Shown here in pieces: positions 12,846 through 26,300 of a stretch of 64,000 bases of DNA. Each line of letters starts with the position of its first letter. Within the stretch, counting starts at the first letter, position 1. The position numbers were made by a program, and so were the translations under genes. The stretch comes from Aphrophora alni (taxonomy: Eukaryota; Arthropoda; Insecta; Hemiptera; Aphrophoridae). Below the pieces are notes generated by a model. It did not search any database. It was not told where the DNA came from and saw nothing but the letters and a program-made list of their open reading frames with translations. Location: assembly GCA_963513935.1 (NCBI GenBank), contig OY740772.1:14540098-14604097 (forward strand). The letters are read 5' to 3'.

Positions 12846-13480
12846 ATAAAATATTATTTTTTGGTTACTTTATATAGATTTTCATATAACCTCCAAGATC
12901 TGAGAATAAATGTTTTTTAAATATTTTTTATGGAGATATAATTAGAAACAATAGAAATTAGTGTTACTTCAAGGCAGCTTGTACATAAAGCCAGGTGTTT
13001 CAAGTTTGTCCTTGGTAACCTTGGTATTGTTACCCCCCCCCATCCTTTTGATAAGCTAATTATACAATTAGTTTGGAGTGTTTTTAATTGTAACAAACAT
13101 TGTAAATTATTAAAATGTTTTAGTTAGTTGTGTGTGGTAATTTGTTATGCAACAACTGCAGAACTGCTATTACTCTTACTCTCGGAAACAAGTACTGTAA
13201 GTCTGTAATCTAGCACGCTTAGTCGCCCCCCGTCCAGCTGATTCATTAAAATAATCAGGTCAAGGTTAAAGGATATTGATCAATCAATAACTCATAATAT
13301 GAATTCAAGTTCATAACCTAACTTGAAGGAACGTTATTTGAGATGTTAAGGACAGGCAAAATTTAATCAAAATACTTATGACATCCTGACTTGAAAGTAA
13401 TGACGTAAACGTAACGTCATGATGTCTGAAATGATGTATTTGCTAAATAATATCTGGTTTGAGTGGTTTGGCTTATCTAC
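12846..13480. other. Upstream flank of Pgd, nothing else seen
   Basis: This is sequence between the piggyBac right end and the presumed promoter. It includes a C-run near 13031-13040. No coding sequence or clear regulatory site was identified. Confidence 0.5.
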
Positions 13481-13618
13481 GCTCGGTCACTTCAGTGCTC
13501 TACTCTCGTGGTGCAACAAGTTCGGTCGTGAGGAAAAAGTGAAAGTGGTCGACTTTAATTTGCTCTGGGTTATTAGCCTAGATTGTACAGTCAGCTTCTA
13601 GTGCATTAACAGTGGAAC
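13481..13618 (+). promoter_or_regulatory. Probable Pgd core promoter and 5' UTR
   Basis: This stretch before the start codon is richer in G+C and CpG than its surroundings. It has an initiator-like TTCAGTG (A at 13494) and a downstream-element-like GGTCGTG (13524-13530). The spacing is about three bases longer than the standard insect Inr-DPE distance, so the pairing is uncertain. No TATA box was seen at a suitable distance. The transcription start cannot be fixed without cap data. Confidence 0.3.
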
Positions 13619-13629
13619 ATGTCCGAAAA
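13619..13629 (+). CDS. Pgd: Pgd coding exon 1 (residues 1-4)
   Basis: ATG TCC GAA AA is followed by the donor GTAAGT. It joins to exon 2 to give [12 protein letters not shown], the start usual for insect 6PGD proteins. The exon is only 11 coding bases and lies 15.1 kb upstream, so it rests on frame, donor quality and N-terminal likeness. Transcript evidence would settle it. No in-frame ATG is available just upstream of exon 2. Confidence 0.75.
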
Positions 13630-14326
13630 GTAAGTTTGTCATATTTTAGATATGTGTTAAAACAAAATTATAGAATGCCAATTTATAGGTTAGGTTGACT
13701 GTCAGGTTTACTGTCATGACTGTCAAAATTTTGATAGTATGTTTGAATTATTAAATTATCGAGTTTAATCTTAAAAATTTTGTTGGTTGTTTAGGTTTAT
13801 ATACCAAGCTATTAAATTCTGAAACTTATCTATTATTTATCTTTTTAGCACACATTTTAATTTTTACTAGGCTTATCGAAAAAACTTAATCCTAGGACTA
13901 GGCCTTTCTTAATTTTTTCCCTGTTTTTGTATAAGCTAGAAATTTAGGTGTTGTTTACGTATAAAATTTCTTGTTCTCATTTAGTACTCTCTTAAAAGAA
14001 TAATTATTGATAATGTGATTTTTATTAGATGTACTATCACTAAACGTTAAAGCCTTGACAAATTCCTGAAATATTTCCAAGTTAAGTGTTGGAATGTCCT
14101 AAAAAAACTAGTTTTGAAAATAATGTGTTGGTATATTTCAATATTATTATTATACAAAAGATGTCCAAAAATTTAACTGTAAATTTGATTAAGTTAGGCT
14201 AGTGTGAAACCTTGTCTTTTGATGGATTACTGTCCAAAGTTTACGACAAAACTATGTAATTTTGCAGCCTTGCTTTGTAAAAGTGCTTCCTAGGTTAAGG
14301 TCCATTAAGTTAAAATATGTTTGTAC

Positions 14327-14378
<52 letters not shown>

Positions 14379-17300
14379 ACATGTAAATAACCTGACCTAT
14401 GTGTAAATTTGTTTTTAAAAAAAAAGAAATTGTATGTTATACCCATCCAAGTACTAACCGCACTCATTGTTGCTAGACTTCAGTGATCTATATATGCATT
14501 GAAATCTGTAGTTTTGAAATTGTGATTTTTTGGTGAAAAAGTTAGCTCTGCTGAGGTATGATTTTTTTTTTTTTATCTCCAAAAATACCAGTAGCCTAAC
14601 TTTATTTGTAAACAATTACCTAGTTGCTCTTTTCCCCATACATTTTTACTTTCCTTTAGCAAAAATACTATCTTTCATTCCCAACGATAGTCTATGTGGG
14701 CTTTTACAACTTTTACATTTATAAATTTGACACTTAAAGTATCTAGTTGACCTCTTTAGTAGGCTTACTATTTTTTGTAATGAAATTCTACTATGTTTGG
14801 TATTATGACATGAAGCCTCATTTACTCATTCTCCTTTAAAAAGAAATTAATAGAGGCCTTATTTAAATAAAGATAGGCTACTTTAAATTTTGGCCATGTA
14901 ATATTAAAAAGGTGTAAGTTAACCTATAATGTTTGTCAGGCCTAATCTACAATGCTAGAACACAACTATAACTTATTACAAGGATAGAATCTGAATGCTA
15001 ATAGAGAATATTTCCTACAGAAGTTAGTACAGCATTTTTGTTTTTAGTGTGGTTATGATATTACAAACATTCTAATGGTTGGAATTGTATATTATATGAA
15101 TTATTGCATAATAAATATAAATGAATTATTGTGAAATAAATATTAGGCCCAAGACAGGTCTTTTCTATCATACAATATAACAAAATAAATTTCATAAACT
15201 ACTAACTACTAACCTGTTCATGCAAGCCTATAATAAAAACAAATTAATGTATATCCTGAAATTAAAGGGCATTTTAATCACTTAGCCTATTAATTTTGGC
15301 TTGTAAATTTAAGTCTCAACACTGATTTGTTATTTTATTGACCTAGTAGGCTAGTTATATTAAACATATATGCTGAAAATATCTAACATAAGTTTGATAT
15401 GTCATAAGTATGTTGAGTTAAATTATGTCTCATATTACCCCCGTGGGCTTACCTATAGTGAATACGGGCTTGATAATCCTGAGTGACCCTAAGCTGCATT
15501 TACACCTTTATTCGTGTAGTTAGATCCCTCGCTATCATCTTTCCTATTAGGTTTCTCTTGACCAATTCTTATTATTTTCTGTCCTTCCACAATTACTGAA
15601 TTCGAAGGCTAGGCATTTTTATTTTATGTTCTTCTCTTCCATTTTATTATAAAGCCATGATGATTTTTTGAAGAAAAAAAAGTGTTTGCTATGATTTGTG
15701 GAATATCCAATCAGTTAGATTTTATAATATTTTAGTAAGCACTCATACAAATTTTTTACCCATTTAATATATACTTTTAATGATTAAAGTTTGATAAATG
15801 ATGCACTTTTATATAAGTTACTGTCTATATGTCAGTAAGCTAGACTGCAAAATATGCGAGCTTAAATGTTCTTGTCTATTCAGTGTCACTTCTTACTTAT
15901 CGGCTTCAACCTTACCTTTCATAATGAAACTGGTTGATAGGGTTGGTGGTTAGTTTCCAAATTAAATATTGATCTTCATGTTGGGTTTTAACCTTGAATT
16001 GAACTATCCCTACATAACTAGACAGAAAACATTTGTGTAAGTAAACAATCTAGCTTAAAATTATCTTTAAAAACACATTAAAAATATGCTAGAAACTTTT
16101 GACCTTAGAAATCTAGATGAAGTAAAACAAAAGAGATTCCAGTAACTAATAAACATTGTAAAACAACAATCTTTGAACATAGGTTTACTTTTTTTTGTAT
16201 TAGGTATTTACTGGTGACTCAGTAAATTCTTACAGAAAATCCTCCTACCAATACTGTGGTATCAGGTTTCTTGATAAGCGAAATCAGATTAAAAAATTCA
16301 CTTCTTAAACTATGTTTTCATTTAAACAAATTTGTCCCAGCACAAGTACCAAGTATTTGTAGTAATGGAAATGCTCAGCACAAGTGCTGGGATTTGTAAT
16401 GCTATAAACAGTTTTGTAATGTAAATAAAAATTCTCCACAACAAACATGGTGCTGTAACTGTCCACAGTAGTGAAGTGTAGCTGCCAACATGTCATTGGG
16501 TGAAATTGGAGTTTGATAACGAGTGTCTTTTGTAGTAAGAAGTGCAACAACATTTAACGAAATCTCAAAATCACTAATTGTCATTCTTGTGAAGTTTTCA
16601 TAGGTTTAGTTCTCTCATTAATGAATTTTAGGCACCTTCTGTTTTTCTTTTTGTAAGGAAACTTTTATCCGCCATTGAGGATATTTCCACTTCTTCATCA
16701 GTTGATGGTAGGCACCAGCCATAACCACAAATAACTGGCACATCATCCCTACTGTATGTACATCATCTTTGATTATTGTCTAACTGGACAGGTAGGGTAG
16801 TTATGCTGACACGTGTTGCAGATATAATTTTAATCGAATCAGTAGAATTCCATGATAAGCGACAAGATTCATTTCAGGACATATGCCGTGAATTTTAATG
16901 GAAATGTATCTTAACAGTGTTCTAATTTTTTGTTTGTGGCAAAAACTGGGCAAAATCGTATCATCTTATGTTTTTCCATTAAAAAAAAATTTGTATAGGG
17001 CCTATAACAATAAAATTAAATATATAATGTTAGATATAAAATTAAATTTTGTTTAAATCGGAAAATATCAGAATCTAGGCTGTAGTCTCTAGAGCCCAAA
17101 AGATTGAACCAATTAGTGTTCGAGTTGTACACCAAAAAGCTTGATTTTTATGTTTTATCCTGAAAAAAGTTTTAAAAATTCAATCTTCTCATAGCCTACC
17201 TTTCTTTCATAAGATAGCCTATATACATGGGAAAATTATTTGTAAAGGAACAGAAATTACATTTTTTGTTTATATTGGTAAAACTCACCATTCCCATGTC

Positions 17301-20300
17301 TTGACACTCTGAACAAATATTTGGCACTAACTTAGTTTATTATTTTCTACAGTACTGAAAAATATAGCTTCATGAGTAAAATTCTTAAATTACACTCTTA
17401 TCTCTACACACTAATATTTTTTCCCCAACAAATTGTTACCTCCTTCATATGTCTAAATTCTACCTGAGTTTGATAAATGGGTTGAAAATAAATCATGCAA
17501 AAATTTTGCACAAACTTTCTCACTCACCCACCCCCAAAACCAAGCAAAACTATTTGTTGTTAGTCAAAATATAACAATGAACAATGGAGACCGTCTCAAA
17601 AATATATTTATATTTAAATAGGGCATAAGCTTTGCTTGTACCATAAATGTATCCTCAATGTACCATTTTTTATTTAAATCGAGCTTTTAATGACAGTGTT
17701 CACGAAGGTTAATTTCGGTGTTCTGCCAATTATTCGTGAACCATATATATTTTATTAGTAATTTTTTACACAGGTATGGGTCAATTATCTTTACATTTCA
17801 CTAAAAATTGGAAATTTAGCTGATTTTGAGCAAGAACTTATTTTATAACAAACCCATGACAGATTTTTTTTCTTTCTAAATTATAACTCACGAACCAGTC
17901 TTTTTATGTTGATGGCGACCAATATGTTTTGTTTTGGTTCTTAAAGGTTACACTTAAGCAAAATGTGACCAATATTGTTATGACCCAATTTTGATAAAAT
18001 TATAATTATATGTTTTTCCTCACATAATGGCAGAACTCCCCGAATTGTGAATTATGGGAAAAAGTTTAAAAACAATCTCGAAACATGGTAGAAATATGCC
18101 CACAAACCAAATTTGATTAAAATTCGTCCATATGTTTGGGCTGTAGAGCACAGGACAGATAGATACAGTTCCCAAAACCACTTTTTTTAACTCAAGGGAC
18201 ATCAAAATGGATAGACCTCCAAAAAACTCAACATTGGTTTTTTTAATCCATCACAACTTTTTCTGTACTATATATATTATTTTCTACAACAAATACTTAA
18301 AGAAATCCTCCGTACCCTTCCAAATTTTTTGAAACTATTATTGATTTTCTTTAATGATTCTAATAGCATGGTTTTTAAATGGTAAACTTGTAAATTTGTA
18401 TTAGATTTGAATCAGAAATGAGTTTAGTAAAAATACAAATTTCAACAATTACTAAAAAGCTATATATTTGGAACAGTAATACTGTAATAGTGATACAGTT
18501 TCTTATCAGTAACTTGGCAATCTCAAGGGTCCTAACTGGATCTACACCTTAGAGCATGTAATCATGACCCCTCTCTTTCCCATTAGGTCTCTCTTGACCA
18601 ATTTTTGTTCCTTTTCAACCCTAATGTTATTTGAGTATTCTTCTTTATTTTATGTCCTTTAGTCTACTTTCCTTTTTTTATTTATTTTTTATATAAAGCG
18701 TTAATGACCAAAAAGGTTTTTCGCCTTTGAATAACAAGAAACAAAAGCATAAACTTAACAGTAATTTTTATTTTGTGTTTCCTATTACTAAAATATTTTA
18801 ATGAGTGCAAACAGTGTTAGATTATTGTGTAATAGTTGAGATTAATTTCAAAGGGTTGCCTCTGTGTTATAAAACAGATTTTGATTTAAGCCAAGGCAAG
18901 CATATAAGCAAAAACTAATCCAGTATAACCTTGGCCCTATATCTAATGCCCTTCACCTTTATAATGTTATCTGAATAGTGATACATTGTTTAGGCTTATA
19001 GTCAAGACTGCAATTGTGCTAAAAGAGTGTAAAGTTAATATTAAATCTTTCTATTTCAAATAAATTTGAGTTTATTTTTAGTTTCACATGTTCATAATAT
19101 ACAGAAATTTATGTGATGGGTCAAATAGTTATGTAAAGTATTTTTATTAATTTTTTTGATAACTCAAAAATTGTGGTAGCAGCCACTAAACTAAATGTAT
19201 TGGTTGCCATCTCTCCAAAAATGCTGGTTTATGAGTTATCTATATAAACGAAAAACTGGCCATGCTATTGTTATCAAAATACTTAATTTCTCTCAAAATT
19301 GGCTCTATTGATTTTGTTCAAATTTTAATCAAATGTGAAGATTAATGACTCTACCCATATGCAAAGTTGCAAGTAAAAAAAATGTTTCAGGAATAATTGA
19401 CAAAAAACAAACATGAAGCTCCACAAGAGACATTAAATAGCTTGATTTTAATCAAATATCATTTATGCTGAGGATGTATTTATTGCACAAGTGAAACAAG
19501 TTTAGGTCCATATTTAAATACTGTTTTTTCAAAGATGGTTAGTTTTTATTTGGTTTTGGGGATGGGTGAGTGAGAAAGTTTGTGCAATATTTTTTCACCA
19601 TTTATTTGAATAAATATTTTCTTCTTCTTCCAATGGCTCACACCATATTGAATAAATATCTATAATGTATTAAATAAAATATCATCATCTGTCATAGATT
19701 ATGTTAGTTTAAACATACGCTATTGAAACATTAAATATTTGATTTTTATCATAAAATTCTTTTAATAAAAATTCGAAAAAGAGAAAGAAGAAGAGGCTAA
19801 TAGAACAAACATATGGGAAAGAATATATAACATAAGAAGGCTGTGTAAAAAGAAGTAAAAACATTGATATAGTTCTTACTGGAGTCTTGTAGACTTGGGG
19901 ACACTTGGAAGGATTGAAGTAGGAATTATGTGACCTACATATTTTGCCAAGAGGGAAAGGGAACCCCCACATCTTCTATTAGTTGAATGTGGTGCAATGA
20001 TGCACAAAAGGGCTAAAAGACTGGGGTGGTACTAGAGTGATATAGAGGGGATATCACTCTTGACACCCTTCAGGTGCTGCACTTAAGTGAGTTATGCTTG
20101 TATAGATAAAATTCCCTAATTAAGTAGAAGAAAGAGAGCAAATATTTATTACTTTTAACTGTCTCTCTCATTATTTTTTGTGTGAGGGGATATACATTGA
20201 GTGAGAAAGTAATTTGTATTTAATTTTTTGAATGATAGATACCCCTAAGATCTTTAGAATGAATACTGATATTCAAAGGAATAAAACTCAAAATGTATAG

Positions 20301-23300
20301 TTTTGGTAATGAGTAACATCTGCAAAAAAAAAAAAACTTGTATAAGAAGATTTGTATAGGCCATCACTCAAATTATGTGTTCTAAATAAAGTTGGTCTAC
20401 CTTCTTTAATTAAACCTATAATTTATTGCTGGTTATTGTCAATGAGATTGATTCACTTTAATACCTGTACTTTACATTGAAACTAATTTTAACTTCTTTT
20501 ATCAGTGTTATAGAATCATGTTTTCAATTTGCTTCTTTTGAATGCATTTATTGTAGTAGCTTAATATTTCATTTTCTACTTTATAGCTGGGAGCAACTCT
20601 AATGACCATTCTTTGATTCATTTTCTTATATCTTCTCCTATCATTAGAGTTGCCCTTAGCTATAATATTGATAACTGAACTGATTTCAATATTACTTAAT
20701 AAACTAGGCATTCACTTAATACACTGGCATGATAAGACATATTTCTTTTAATTTTGTTTTATGTACCCACTTGTTTTTGCCAACCACAACTTTGATATTA
20801 ATTATATGCAGATCGTCACGACACACAAAATGAGTAATCACTTATAAGTTTTTGATAAGAAAGAACTATCAAATAATCATAATTTAAACCATTTTAAAAT
20901 ATTTATGTTTATCTTATGAAATAACTAGTAAGAGACTTTTCCATCTCTCTTTGGTGCTACCACTGAATTGAGTTTTGTTGATGAAATACAGTAAATTAAA
21001 TTTGTAAGAGTCTGTTCATAGTGTTCAATGTATAAGCTGCAGGACAAGCCTATTAGTTGTTTTTGAAGTTTTAGTTATTATGCATGTATAATTGGGTTAA
21101 AATTTTAAAAACTAACAATCATATTTACAAATAATTAAATTTAGGTTATTGTACTTGCTAAATTTCATTAAACTTCCCGCTACTTTTATTGCTATTTTTT
21201 AAAAAATTTTGAGTTTATCTTACGATTTTGTTTTTTAGTAACTCGCTTATTTTTATTGCAACAGATTTGGATACATTGATACATATCTTAAGCTACACAA
21301 AATGATCTATTATTGGATTTTGTAGGACCTACAACGGAAAAGTTGTTCTCGAAAAATCCTTTTTTAAAATTTTTTAATTGTCCATTATAAAAACTTTTTT
21401 CTTGTTAAGAAACTTGTCCAACGATTTGTAACGCCAAGCCTACTTATCACATACTTATTTGGTTCAATATTTAAAAAAAAGTTTTAACTATGAACACCTC
21501 TCCATTATCTAACACAATATTCCAATATGCCTATCTCATTTTGCAGATAAAGAGATCGTACAATGTTGGTAGTAATTTCAAACCTAACCTAAAAGATAAT
21601 TCAAAAAATTCAGTTTATCCATCTAATGAACCCTGTCTTAAGATTGATTATTGATGCATTTTAAATGAAAGCTACAGTAAGGTCAGATATAAATATAAAT
21701 AATATCAAGACCATAGGCTAAGATATCTAGGTCCATTACTGTAGCCTACATTCAAGGTTACACTCTATAACCTGTTGATTGGGCGTGTTCTATGACCTCA
21801 TATTGTGTTATCGTAATAATATCTAACTGGGCCTATCACTAAAAGTATTTTAATTTTTTACTATTTTTTGATAAAGACATGTGGCATTTAATAATTTAAT
21901 TTTACTTCAGTATACAGCTTCAGTAAGTTTAGTTACCATACAAAAAAAAATTATCTTGTTTTATGACCTAACAAAACCGAAATTGATTGTCAACTTGCTG
22001 TTCATCTGTTCTTTGTACATAAGAAAAATATCATTTACAAAATTAAGAACTCTAATAATATAATTTTAATGTTTCAGCATGTAAAAAGCTTAATACTTGT
22101 TTTCTTTACTCATATCTGTAGTATGGAGTTTTACTGTGGATAGAGTGCTCAGTTCAAAATGTACAATTTGTTATTTTAAATTTAAATATATCTGAGACTT
22201 AGCTAATATTGGCTCGAAAAGTCTAAAATTTGTCCTCTCAAACAGGAATTAAAAAGACTAATTCAGTAACTTTGATTCTTCGATGGCACGTTTTTTAAAT
22301 CTAAAGTTTCATTTTATTTTTGACATTTGCCATCTTGTTTAGAAGACACATAAAGTTTTTAAAATATCATCTGACTAGAAGAAAATTGTTAACTTGTTGA
22401 CAGTGTTCGAAAGCGGTTTATGTTTCTTTCCTACAATGGTAAAAGAATTGAATTTTGTGCGTTTATAATGAACTACTTTTAACATTGAAAAACCATAAAC
22501 TAAACTGAAAAAAAAAGCTAAAAAAGTTTTTTATATGTATATAAGATCACTACTCTGTCACATGGAAAGATTCACAAGTGGTCATTACTTTGTGTGAATG
22601 ATGCTGAGTGCCCGAGATGTCCAAATGAGGTCACAAGTGAATAGATGGTAAATAAATTCTACGATATTGTGTTGAAGGACTGTTGAGTGAAGATAGACAA
22701 GAAAGCTATTGGCAAGATGAGTGACACATTTGCTCACAGTTGACCAAAGGTTTCAAGTCAGTGTTTGGAGATGTTCAAATAGAATCCAAGTGAATTTCTG
22801 AGACGTTATATAACTATAGATGAAACATGGACTTGTTACTATATAGAAATGAAAGAGCAGTAAACAGTAGATTTCTCTTGGCAAACGTGCTGCGTAGAGG
22901 GGTTCTATAGCCACAATTTTCTGGAATTCACATGATATAATATTCATCCACTAGCTGTTAAAGGAAAATGATCACAAGACAAATTTCTCAAGCCTTTTTA
23001 TTAGATTAATTTCACAGAGAAAGAGAATGTGACCCCACTTGGTGAAGAGAAAAAAAATTCTCTTCTACCGTAACAATGCACTAGCTCATACTTCTGTAAT
23101 TTCCATAGCCAAAATTTTTAACTATGTTACAATATTTTCCCTGATCAACCTTATTCTCCAAATTTGACTCCTGGTGAATTCTTTCTCTTTTGTGGTGAAA
23201 TGGCTTGGTGGAAAAATAATTAGCCTAAATGAGGAGTTCATCACTAAAAGAAACATCTATTTTACAGAGTTAAAGAAAACATATTTTTTAAGACTTAAAA

Positions 23301-26300
23301 AGTTGGAATACAGCTGTATAAAATGTATTGAACTACAAGGAAGGGGTCAATGTCGAAAAATGAATAAAATTTTGGTAAGAAACAAAACTCTTTCGTTTAA
23401 AAACCACTTGGTGTATGGTTCCTTTTTACTTGGTGTTACTCAGCCCTTACAGGTTAGTTAAGAGGTAAAGACTTTTCTTGCAAATTTATTTACAGTAGGC
23501 TTGACTTTCATAAGTACTAGTATTGTATTTTAATTATATAATAGTGGTTGTATATACTTGTACAATATTTGGACACTATTTATTTACATTAGCTAAAAAT
23601 TTATTGTGATCAGACGAGAAGTTTCTAAAGTATGAGTACACATGCAATAAAATTGTTTACTGGGAACAAATATTTATGACAGAAAAAATATTATTTAGCC
23701 ATATTCCTCTCTGAACCAGTTCATTAACATTCAAGATTACCTTGTATTGGTTGTGTAATTTTGAAAACAATTAAACTCGTCTTCAAAAAAAGAGACTAAA
23801 AATTAAACAGGTTCAATCGATTGTTAATGAATATACTATAAACTAGTTTGTGTTGTGACTTTTCACAAAGTTTCAACTTTTTCTTCATCTTCTTCAATTG
23901 GGTAGTGTATCTCTTTTGCATGTGAGTCACATGAGTTTTTAATGCTTACAGATGGGGGGAAAAAATTCTTTGATACTTCAAAGACCCATAAGCTCCATTA
24001 ACTTCAAAATCTTCCTTACAAAGTTGATTTGATTGGTTGTCTTTCCCTTTGTCAAAGGGCCTCTTAGTTGAAGATTAGGTGCTTTTAATTTTCTTTTGCA
24101 AGCTATATATCCAACATATTTTTTTCTTTACACCAACATATTTATAACCCAGTTAATTAAAACAACAACTTTTAGTTGTTGTTTAATCATTAAAATGGAA
24201 TACCACTAAGTACACACGGTCTTGAGCATAAATACCCAGTTAATATTTAATTAGGCTTCCCAGTTAATATGTCCAACCTTTCAATATGTTTTCTAAGATG
24301 GCAGTGTTCTGTTACAAACCCTACAACCTTCCTTATAATACAACTGTCTAATGAGAGAACATCTGATGCAATTTCTTTAGAGAGGGTTGAAGCAAGAGTT
24401 TTCTAAGATAGCAGTGTTCTGTAACAAACCCTACAACCTTCCTTATAATACAACTGTCTAATGAGAGAACATCTGATGCAATTTCTTTAGAGAGGGTTGA
24501 AGCAAGAGTTTTCTAAGATAGCAGTGTTCTGTAACAAACCCTACAACCTTCCTTATAATACAACTGTCTAATGAGAGAACATCTGATGCAATTTCTTTAG
24601 AGAGGGTTGAAGCAAGAGTTTTCTAAGATAGCAGTGTTCTGTAACAAACCCTACAACCTTCCTTATAATACAACTGTCTAATGAGAGAACATCTGATGCA
24701 ATTTCTTTAGAGAGGGTTGAAGCAAGAGTTTTCTAAGATAGCAGTGTTCTGTAACAAACCCTTCAACCTTCCTTATAATACAACTGTCTAATGAGAGAAC
24801 ATCTGATGCAATTTCTTTAGAGAGGGTTGAAGCAAGAATTTGCTCATCCTGAAACCTGAACTCTTCCACCTGTTCTTTCTGAGCTCAAAGTGCTGATGAT
24901 TTGCACCACCAATCTTTAGAATATGACACAGGTCCTATGAGTTAATTGCTGATGCTTTGTTAGCACATTCTTTCTCACTAATTTCAGCATGTTCCTGGAA
25001 CCTGGCAAAGTGTAACATTGTTGAACCTCCCAGTTGTGATGTGGTTCTAAAACAATTCCAGACTAATTTTGACCTTTATTTCTTAGAATATTTGAAAGAC
25101 TGTCAGTGGAGATACTGTAGTGTGCGACAGAAATAATTAGATGATGTTACTGTGCAAAATCAATGTTATATTTAAGAAATTATTATTCACTTACATGACA
25201 GGAAACTACATTCAAAACCCTTTCGTTTTATGTTTATGTCTTCAAAGTGATGTCATTCTGATGATCTCCATTGTCCCACAAGCAAAGCTCACCACATCAC
25301 CGAGTAGAGGTTTTAAAATTTTGCAACATCTCCAGTCGAATGTTCTCTATCTCAACTCTAATGAATTCTTTCAGCTGTTGCAGGGTATGAGGCCAAGTTT
25401 TGTAGGTTTGTTCCTTCAAGAAGCCCCACAATAAAAATCACAGGCCAGGTGATATTTTCTCGATGAGACATAATCTTCCATGGATACATGTCACGAAGAG
25501 TTCTCACCAATTCTTCTGCTGTGAGCTGTAGACTCCATCTTGCTGAAACCAGAAATGGTGATTTAAGATGGTGCCTACGCAATTCTCGTCCGATGAAGTT
25601 AGCATGATCACATATCGAGCAGAATTCACGGTTACAGTATGTCCATTGTCATTTTCAAAAAAAGTGTGGGCTAATAATTCCATTCCAAGTATCACCGCAC
25701 CATACTGTAACTTTAGAGCTGTGAATAGGTGATTCATGCAACAAACGTGGTTTTTTCAAAGCCCAGTATCTGCAATTTTGCTTATGAACACTTCCGTTCA
25801 GATGGAAGTACCCCTCATCGGACATGATTAATCATTTCCAACAATGTCCAACAAAATGCTGCCCATTGATTAAAATCCACAAGGCGTAACTTGTATACCA
25901 CCTTCATTTTAAATGGGTAGAAATTTAACTATAAATGTTAGTTTTGTCTCAGTCTAAACTCTAAATGTTTCATTTTCTTTCTGTCAGTCTGTTTGTATAT
26001 TTACTAAATAATTTTATAAGTTCGAACCGGGTTTGACTAGAATTGGTGGACTCATCACTTATATAACCCAGTGGCCCAAAACTCATGACTTTATTTTGTA
26101 CATTTTCAAAATGGTGGCAACAAGAGATAAATTTGCTTTCTTAATGCCAAACACAGTTATATCGTAATTTTTATTATAGATCAAAGTATAACCTAATTAT
26201 CGATAAAACGGTACACACACAATTTCTTGTTAATTGACTACAACTCCAAGAAGTTTATAATACCAGTTAATCCTTATTATTATTGAGTAGATAGATGTTA

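Larger units (their letters stand above)
13630..16299. other. First part of Pgd intron 1, AT-rich
   Basis: This opens the 15.1-kb first intron. I see a (TA)n microsatellite (14330-14377) and one copy of a dispersed repeat (15460-15665), but no coding relic otherwise. Several open frames of about 60-70 codons are chance products of low-complexity DNA. Confidence 0.55.
17506..19587. mobile_element. Non-autonomous element with long terminal inverted repeats
   Basis: The left end (TTGCACAAACTTTCTCAC, from 17506) and the right end (GTGAGAAAGTTTGTGCAA, to 19587) are reverse complements. Likeness continues inward for up to about 200 bp: CCCAAAACCAA, a TATTTAAAT stretch, then ATGTATCCTC against its complement. 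The interior codes for nothing and includes repeat copies found elsewhere in the window. This fits a long-TIR non-autonomous DNA element, or two facing copies of one repeat. No target duplication could be established. Confidence 0.55.

Noticed and set aside
13419..13601. 60-codon open frame just upstream of Pgd as a gene or alternative N-terminus
   Set aside because: It stops 18 bases before the Pgd ATG in another frame, has no family match and lies in the presumed promoter/5' UTR.
14252..14467. Minus-strand frame with a long Tyr-Ile run
   Set aside because: It is a translation of the (TA)n microsatellite.
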